A model generated the notes under the pieces. The model was not told the origin of the DNA. It saw nothing but the letters and a program-made list of their open reading frames with translations, and ran no database searches. The position numbers and the translations under genes are program-made. This document shows positions 6,132-9,716 of a stretch of DNA of 9,716 nt, piece by piece. Each line of letters starts with the position of its first letter. Positions within the stretch are counted from its first letter, which is position 1. Source of the DNA: Patescibacteria group bacterium (GTDB lineage Bacteria; Patescibacteriota; Minisyncoccia; Phycocordibacterales; Phycocordibacteraceae); the NCBI GenBank assembly GCA_019246385.1, contig JAFAQP010000008.1, positions 1 to 9,716 on the forward strand, in the 5' to 3' direction.

Positions 6132-6155
6132 AAAATACCACAATATGGATATTTT
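6132..6155. repeat. Inverted repeat across the hom promoter spacer and -10
   Basis: AAAATACCA (6132-6140) and TGGATATTTT (6146-6155) are inverted copies apart from one inserted A, separated by CAATA. The element covers the -10 and most of the spacer of the candidate hom promoter, where a repressor would act. It is AT-rich, so chance symmetry is possible. Confidence 0.3.
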
Positions 6156-6160
6156 GTAAA
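6132..6160 (-). promoter_or_regulatory. Candidate extended -10 promoter for hom (and tRNA-Leu)
   Basis: In the 41-nt gap between mpg and hom, TTTACA (6160-6155; 5 of 6 matches to TTGACA) lies 17 nt upstream of TATTTT (6137-6132; 4 of 6 matches to TATAAT). TG one base before the -10 (TGGTATTTT) makes an extended -10. The -10 ends 9 nt before the ATG, so the leader would be about 0-3 nt. A near-perfect inverted repeat spans the spacer and the -10. Confidence 0.5.
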
Positions 6161-6163
6161 TGT

Positions 6164-6688
6164 CTAGAACGATCCAATACGATACCGATAGGGCTTCTTT
6201 GCCCACTCCCCTGCATAATCAACGCCGACGCGCGGTCCAGTGATTATTTTTCTTTTCGGAACAATCTCTCCTCTATCTTCTATCCAAAGTCCGGACGCGG
6301 GAACAGCGGCTTTCATATTGAGCGTCTTATCGATCGCTAATTTTTTCGTAAGGCGCCCCGGTCCCACGATTCCTTCGACGCCGCGTATGAGAACTGCAGA
6401 AGGTATTCCTTCACGTCGCGCCACGATGTTGAGCATATAATGCATGCCGTAAGTGAAATAGACGTACCAAACCCCAGGCGGTCCGAACATGACGGCAGTG
6501 CGTGCGGTCTTTCCGTGCCTGGCATGGGAAGCGAGATCATAGGGCCCGAGATACGCTTCCGTTTCAGTGATTCTCGCCGCTACCTTCTTACGGCCTATAC
6601 TTCGGACTAGATATTTTCCTAAAAGCTCTTTCGCGACGATGCGCGCATCGCGCTCAAAGAAATCGCTTGCAAGCGTCTTCATATTCAC
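6164..6688 (-). CDS. mpg: 3-methyladenine DNA glycosylase (AAG/MPG family)
   Basis: Base-excision repair enzyme that flips out and removes alkylated or deaminated purines such as 3-methyladenine and hypoxanthine. The 174-residue protein aligns by motif with human AAG: RITETEAYLGPYD (39-51) holds the catalytic Glu-44 and Tyr-46 (human E125, Y127), His-55 matches H136, and VYFTYGMHYMLN (76-87) holds Tyr-77 and the intercalating Tyr-80 (human Y159, Y162). The end GPRVGVDYAGEWAKKPYRYRI (151-171) is also typical. The length is slightly below the usual ~190-200. Translation starts at GTG 6688, overlapping the ppcA stop by 4 nt (GTGA); an ATG two codons on is possible. Its place inside an amino-acid operon is odd, as no other repair gene is present. 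Confidence 0.95.
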   Translation of the reverse strand: MNMKTLASDFFERDARIVAKELLGKYLVRSIGRKKVAARITETEAYLGPYDLASHARHGKTARTAVMFGPPGVWYVYFTYGMHYMLNIVARREGIPSAVLIRGVEGIVGPGRLTKKLAIDKTLNMKAAVPASGLWIEDRGEIVPKRKIITGPRVGVDYAGEWAKKPYRYRIGSF

Positions 6689-8190
6689 CCAAGGCTTTTT
6701 CTTAACCGACCGGAAGCAGCAATAGCTTCCCCAATCGTTTTTCCTTTTCGAAACCGATGATACGCCTTCGCGCTGATCTTTGCGTGCGCGAGTTCACTGC
6801 GCGTCTTCGGTCCGAATTCTATGCCTAAGTACGCTTCCGCGAGAAGAACGTCTTTTTCGATCGCCTTCCAAAAACGGTTCGCGCGAGCCAATTGATGCAG
6901 GTTTTCCTTATTGAGATATTTCCCGGCACATTCGAGGTCTGGACGAAGATTCGTATAATACTTTTCAGTATCGATACTCGCTCGGGCCGCGGCGGCAAGC
7001 CCACGGCCAGTGCCGATGAATTCAGGCGGAACGCCAAGCGTATACAGTACGGCGGTAAACGGTATGGCGCGGGGCAAGCGCTTCTTTCCGATTGAACGCG
7101 AGTATCCGAAAAGCCCTGTATGCAGTTTCCGCTCGCGTCTGGCAGGGACCTGCGACGAAAGCCTATTAAGAAGATGCGCGAGCCCTTCGACAGTTTTTCT
7201 ATAGGGAGCCGAAAACAGCGCGCACAGAGCCGCCGCTTCTTCTACCTCGGAATCTCGGTAACGCAAAGGGCGGGTCCGCTGAAGGCGTTCATTGAGGATT
7301 CGTATAGCCTTTTTAACGAGGGGCAAAGGAAAGTCGTAGCGAAAGGCCGATTGCACATACACCGTCCTCATTCCCGGATATTCGCGCATGAAATTCTCTA
7401 TGCGTTCCGGAGAAAGGCTGCCGCGAAACGGCAGCGTACCTACTCCTATCGCCGGATATACGGGAATATGCTCTTCGCTCGAAAAACGACTGAATTCCGA
7501 GAGGGCTATCTTGCCTGCAATAACGGCGGCAACGAGGCCAGAATTCAGGGCCGGATCACTTCGCGCGATATGGAGCCGCAAATAGTCCGGCTTTTTCCTG
7601 AAATGCCGGTTGTGAAGGACGACGTATCTTCTTAAAAGCTTGCGGGAATTAATAAGATCATCGATGCCCTCGAAAAGTGGCAACACATTGAGATATCCCG
7701 AATGAGCCGTGTCGCCAAAAAGGCCCTGCTCGAACTTTGCGAGCTTTTCGAACGTTGTTTGGATATGGAGCAGGTCTTCCGCAGAGTTCGTCATGGGAAG
7801 AATGACTTCGAACAACGGCGGCGCGTGGATCTGTAAGTCGCGCGCAAAACTTTCAGCGGTCAAAATTCCCATCATTGCCCGCGCGAGGCTATAGCCCCGC
7901 TCATGCCAAATATTCGGAATGCGGAACGTGAGAAATTTATCTTTTCCGAGCTGGTGCGTTTTGAAAAAGGAAAGGTAGGTGCTGAAAAGGCGGTCGATAA
8001 TAGCTTCATCAACATACTTTCCCTCCCAATCCCACATAAATTCCTGGCAGTCGAGATCGCGGAACGCCGAATAACATTCTTCCGTCTCATCGCGGGTCGA
8101 AACAAACGCGTTCCTGTCTTTTTTCCAATACGGCGCTGAGGCGTTATCAGGATGCTGGGTCGCCATCGTCGCCGGAATACGGCGCCTCAT
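6685..8190 (-). CDS. ppcA: Phosphoenolpyruvate carboxylase, archaeal type
   Basis: Carboxylates phosphoenolpyruvate with bicarbonate to oxaloacetate and phosphate, an anaplerotic step feeding aspartate synthesis. The 501 residues belong to the short archaeal-type family (about 480-540 residues), not the ~900-residue bacterial/plant type. Signatures in order are IPATMATQHPDN (5-16), PMTNSAEDLL (132-141), HIARSDPALNSG (207-218), IPVYPAIGVGTLPFRG (242-257) with the active-site Gly/Arg cluster, VQSAFRYD (279-286), RKLHTGLFGYSR (354-365) and TLGVPPEFIGTGR (384-396). No part of the fold seems lost. Its ATG overlaps the serC stop by 4 nt and its stop overlaps the mpg start by 4 nt, so the three genes are almost certainly co-transcribed. 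The family is best known from archaea and scattered bacteria, so horizontal origin is plausible but not shown here. Confidence 0.95.
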   Translation of the reverse strand: MRRRIPATMATQHPDNASAPYWKKDRNAFVSTRDETEECYSAFRDLDCQEFMWDWEGKYVDEAIIDRLFSTYLSFFKTHQLGKDKFLTFRIPNIWHERGYSLARAMMGILTAESFARDLQIHAPPLFEVILPMTNSAEDLLHIQTTFEKLAKFEQGLFGDTAHSGYLNVLPLFEGIDDLINSRKLLRRYVVLHNRHFRKKPDYLRLHIARSDPALNSGLVAAVIAGKIALSEFSRFSSEEHIPVYPAIGVGTLPFRGSLSPERIENFMREYPGMRTVYVQSAFRYDFPLPLVKKAIRILNERLQRTRPLRYRDSEVEEAAALCALFSAPYRKTVEGLAHLLNRLSSQVPARRERKLHTGLFGYSRSIGKKRLPRAIPFTAVLYTLGVPPEFIGTGRGLAAAARASIDTEKYYTNLRPDLECAGKYLNKENLHQLARANRFWKAIEKDVLLAEAYLGIEFGPKTRSELAHAKISAKAYHRFRKGKTIGEAIAASGRLRKSLG

Positions 8191-9284
8191 GGAAGTGCTG
8201 AAGCGCTCTCAGCGAGAGCCGATATGAGCGCGTTGTATTCTTCGTCTGTGTGCGCGGGAAAATTGCCGATGCGTACGTGATGTTCTGCATTTTCTCCGTA
8301 TCCTGTTCCAAGCATAAAGCCTTTCCCCTTCAAGTGCTCGATAAGCCGCGCGGAGCCGCCGGGAATCTCAGCGGCGATGGTGGTCCGCGACCACCCGTCC
8401 TTTTCTTTGATAAAGGGCGCGAACGGGCTTCCTTCTAGGAAGGAGTACAGCTTTTCGGCTCTTTGCTCCACGCCCTTACGCAGGGCGCGTACTCCAATCT
8501 TTTCCATGTCCGCAAGTACCTTGTCGAGCAGATAAATCCCGAGGATATTCGGTGTTTCAGGAGCCTGTCCTTGGTCGGCGTATTTTTTAAGCTCTAAAAA
8601 AGTATGGTAACTGCCTATCGACATGCGTTCGGACAGGCTGAGCGCCTTCGCCATTGCGCGCGGTCCGACAAAAAGCACTCCAAGGCCGGACGGCAGCCCG
8701 AATCCTTTCTGCACGGAAAAGAAGACCATGTCGACGGCGCTCCAATCCACTTCCGCGATAGGGGCTGACGATACGATATCGACGCCGATAAGCGCATCTG
8801 GGTGGCGTTGGTGAAGATCTGCGATGTCGGCGAAACGCAGTTCCCCGCCGGTCGATGTCTCATTCTGAGTGACGCAGATAAGTTCGACATCGGAAGAAAA
8901 ACTGATGTTTTTAAGGTCCGGAATATGCCCTTCCGGCACGGCGGCTTTCTCGGGTTTTCTTCCCAGTTCGTAGGACATTTTTTCCCATCGTCGGGAAAAT
9001 GCCCCGTGGACCACGTGGGCGCTTTTTTCTTCGACGCAGTTCTCAACGATGCGCTCCATCGCCTCAGTCGCGCTTCCTAAGAAAAAGACCTCATAATCCT
9101 GCGGCATGCCGAGAAGCGAGCGCAATTTCGATGCGGCTCCCCTATAGTATCCGGCGAACTCTTCGCCTCGATGCGATATCGAAGGTATGTTTCTCTCGAA
9201 CGCCTCTGTCGCGTATGCGACGACGCCCGGATAGAGTTTTGCGGGGCCGACGGTGAAATATATATCGTTTCGTGGTTTATCCAT
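8187..9284 (-). CDS. serC: Phosphoserine aminotransferase-like class V aminotransferase
   Basis: PLP enzyme of the class V aminotransferase fold. By motifs and operon position it converts 3-phosphohydroxypyruvate and glutamate to phosphoserine, the step after SerA. In 365 residues, FTVGPAKLYP (10-19) is the usual N-terminal SerC pattern, SISHRGEEF (35-43) carries the His-Arg pair that binds the phosphate, GSATEAME (70-77) is the PLP-phosphate loop, QNETSTGGE (140-148) and VDIVSS (168-173) contact PLP, and SVQKGFGLPSG (190-200) contains the Schiff-base Lys-193. Some positions (HRG for HRS, NETSTGG for NETIHG) are shared with related alanine/serine-glyoxylate aminotransferases, so the exact substrate is supported mainly by the upstream serA, which ends 2 nt before this ATG. 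The phosphatase SerB is not in the window. Confidence 0.88.
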   Translation of the reverse strand: MDKPRNDIYFTVGPAKLYPGVVAYATEAFERNIPSISHRGEEFAGYYRGAASKLRSLLGMPQDYEVFFLGSATEAMERIVENCVEEKSAHVVHGAFSRRWEKMSYELGRKPEKAAVPEGHIPDLKNISFSSDVELICVTQNETSTGGELRFADIADLHQRHPDALIGVDIVSSAPIAEVDWSAVDMVFFSVQKGFGLPSGLGVLFVGPRAMAKALSLSERMSIGSYHTFLELKKYADQGQAPETPNILGIYLLDKVLADMEKIGVRALRKGVEQRAEKLYSFLEGSPFAPFIKEKDGWSRTTIAAEIPGGSARLIEHLKGKGFMLGTGYGENAEHHVRIGNFPAHTDEEYNALISALAESASALP

Positions 9285-9286
9285 GT

Positions 9287-9716
9287 TCAGTAGAGGGTGC
9301 GGACCCGGATGGTTCCTGGAATGGCATTAAGTTTCTCAATAACCAACTCTTCATAAGTAGTGCTCGCATCAGTTATAACGTATCCAATTTCCCGCGTTGT
9401 ACCAAGGTACTGGCCGAGGATATTTGCTTTGTTTTCCGTCATTATATTGTTGATAGAAGCAAGGACGCCCGGCTCGTTCGCGTGGATATGAAGAAACCGG
9501 TGCGCTCCTTTGAGAGCCGGGAGCTGCAGATTGGGAAAATTTACCGAAAGCGACGTATCTCCTGTATCAATGAACGACATGAGCTTGCGCGAGAGGTAGC
9601 GCCCTATGGCTTCCTGCGCTTCTTCGGTCGAGCCGCCGATATGCGGCGTCAGTATGACGTTCTTTAGACCCTGCAGGGGCGAGCAAAAATCCGTAGTACC
9701 TCCTTTTGGTTCGCGA
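9287..9716 (-). CDS. serA: D-3-phosphoglycerate dehydrogenase SerA, C-terminal part
   Basis: The C-terminal 142 codons of SerA, which oxidises 3-phosphoglycerate to 3-phosphohydroxypyruvate, the committed step of serine synthesis; the start is outside the window. The visible part begins with the end of the catalytic domain: EPKGGTTDFCSPL, then NVILTPHIGGSTEEAQEAIG with the catalytic His. After a short linker comes a single C-terminal ACT domain (FLHIHANEPGVL, ANILGQYLG, GYVITD, AIPGTIRVRTLY). This is the compact E. coli-like layout of roughly 410 residues. The His and two Asn residues (HIHAN, ANILGQ) that bind serine in E. coli SerA are present, so feedback inhibition by serine is plausible. 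The stop lies 2 nt before the serC ATG. It is probably an early gene of the operon. Confidence 0.95.
   Translation of the reverse strand, partial: REPKGGTTDFCSPLQGLKNVILTPHIGGSTEEAQEAIGRYLSRKLMSFIDTGDTSLSVNFPNLQLPALKGAHRFLHIHANEPGVLASINNIMTENKANILGQYLGTTREIGYVITDASTTYEELVIEKLNAIPGTIRVRTLY

Noticed and set aside
6123..6206. N-terminal 28-residue hydrophobic extension of homoserine dehydrogenase
   Set aside because: It would overlap mpg by 43 nt, is translated from the promoter-like intergenic sequence and matches nothing in the family; the ATG at 6122 explains the data better.
1..9716. CRISPR arrays, insertion sequences, prophage or defence genes
   Set aside because: No direct-repeat arrays, transposase motifs, terminal repeats or phage-like genes were seen; almost all the sequence is accounted for by housekeeping and metabolic genes.

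Overview
The window is one densely packed minus-strand block. Transcription runs from high to low coordinates: serA (partial) > serC > ppcA > mpg > hom > tRNA-Leu(CAG) > crtYc > crtYd > murD > murC > helical-repeat protein > rsmI > small membrane protein > a further gene cut by the left edge. Intergenic spaces are tiny, and five junctions are 4-nt stop/start overlaps or 2-4 nt gaps. Short protein variants, near-absence of Shine-Dalgarno motifs, a trimmed RsmI and motif variants in MurC/MurD suggest a small-genome bacterium of the Patescibacteria/CPR (Parcubacteria-like) type. That assignment is inference from protein style; no marker gene here proves it.

Right half (about 5.1-9.7 kb): an amino-acid supply operon. 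SerA and SerC are the first two steps of serine synthesis from 3-phosphoglycerate. An archaeal-type phosphoenolpyruvate carboxylase makes oxaloacetate, the root of the aspartate family, and homoserine dehydrogenase makes homoserine further along that family. A 3-methyladenine DNA glycosylase gene sits between ppcA and hom, its start overlapping the ppcA stop. hom may also have its own promoter. tRNA-Leu(CAG) follows 34 nt after hom.

Middle (about 1.7-4.9 kb): a pair of lycopene-cyclase-domain membrane proteins, each about 105 residues, lies directly upstream of murD and murC with junctions of a few nucleotides, apparently as one transcription unit behind a candidate promoter at 4918-4946. Joining a C40 isoprenoid enzyme to peptidoglycan precursor ligases is the most unusual feature of the window.

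Left part (1-1.7 kb): a soluble TPR-like protein, rsmI (16S rRNA methyltransferase, C-terminally short), a two-helix small membrane protein and the first 28 codons of another apparently membrane or exported protein.

A recurring pattern is a -10-like hexamer ending 6 nt (9 nt at hom) before the start codon at genes that do not overlap their upstream neighbour. With the missing Shine-Dalgarno sequences, this suggests that several transcripts are leaderless or nearly so.
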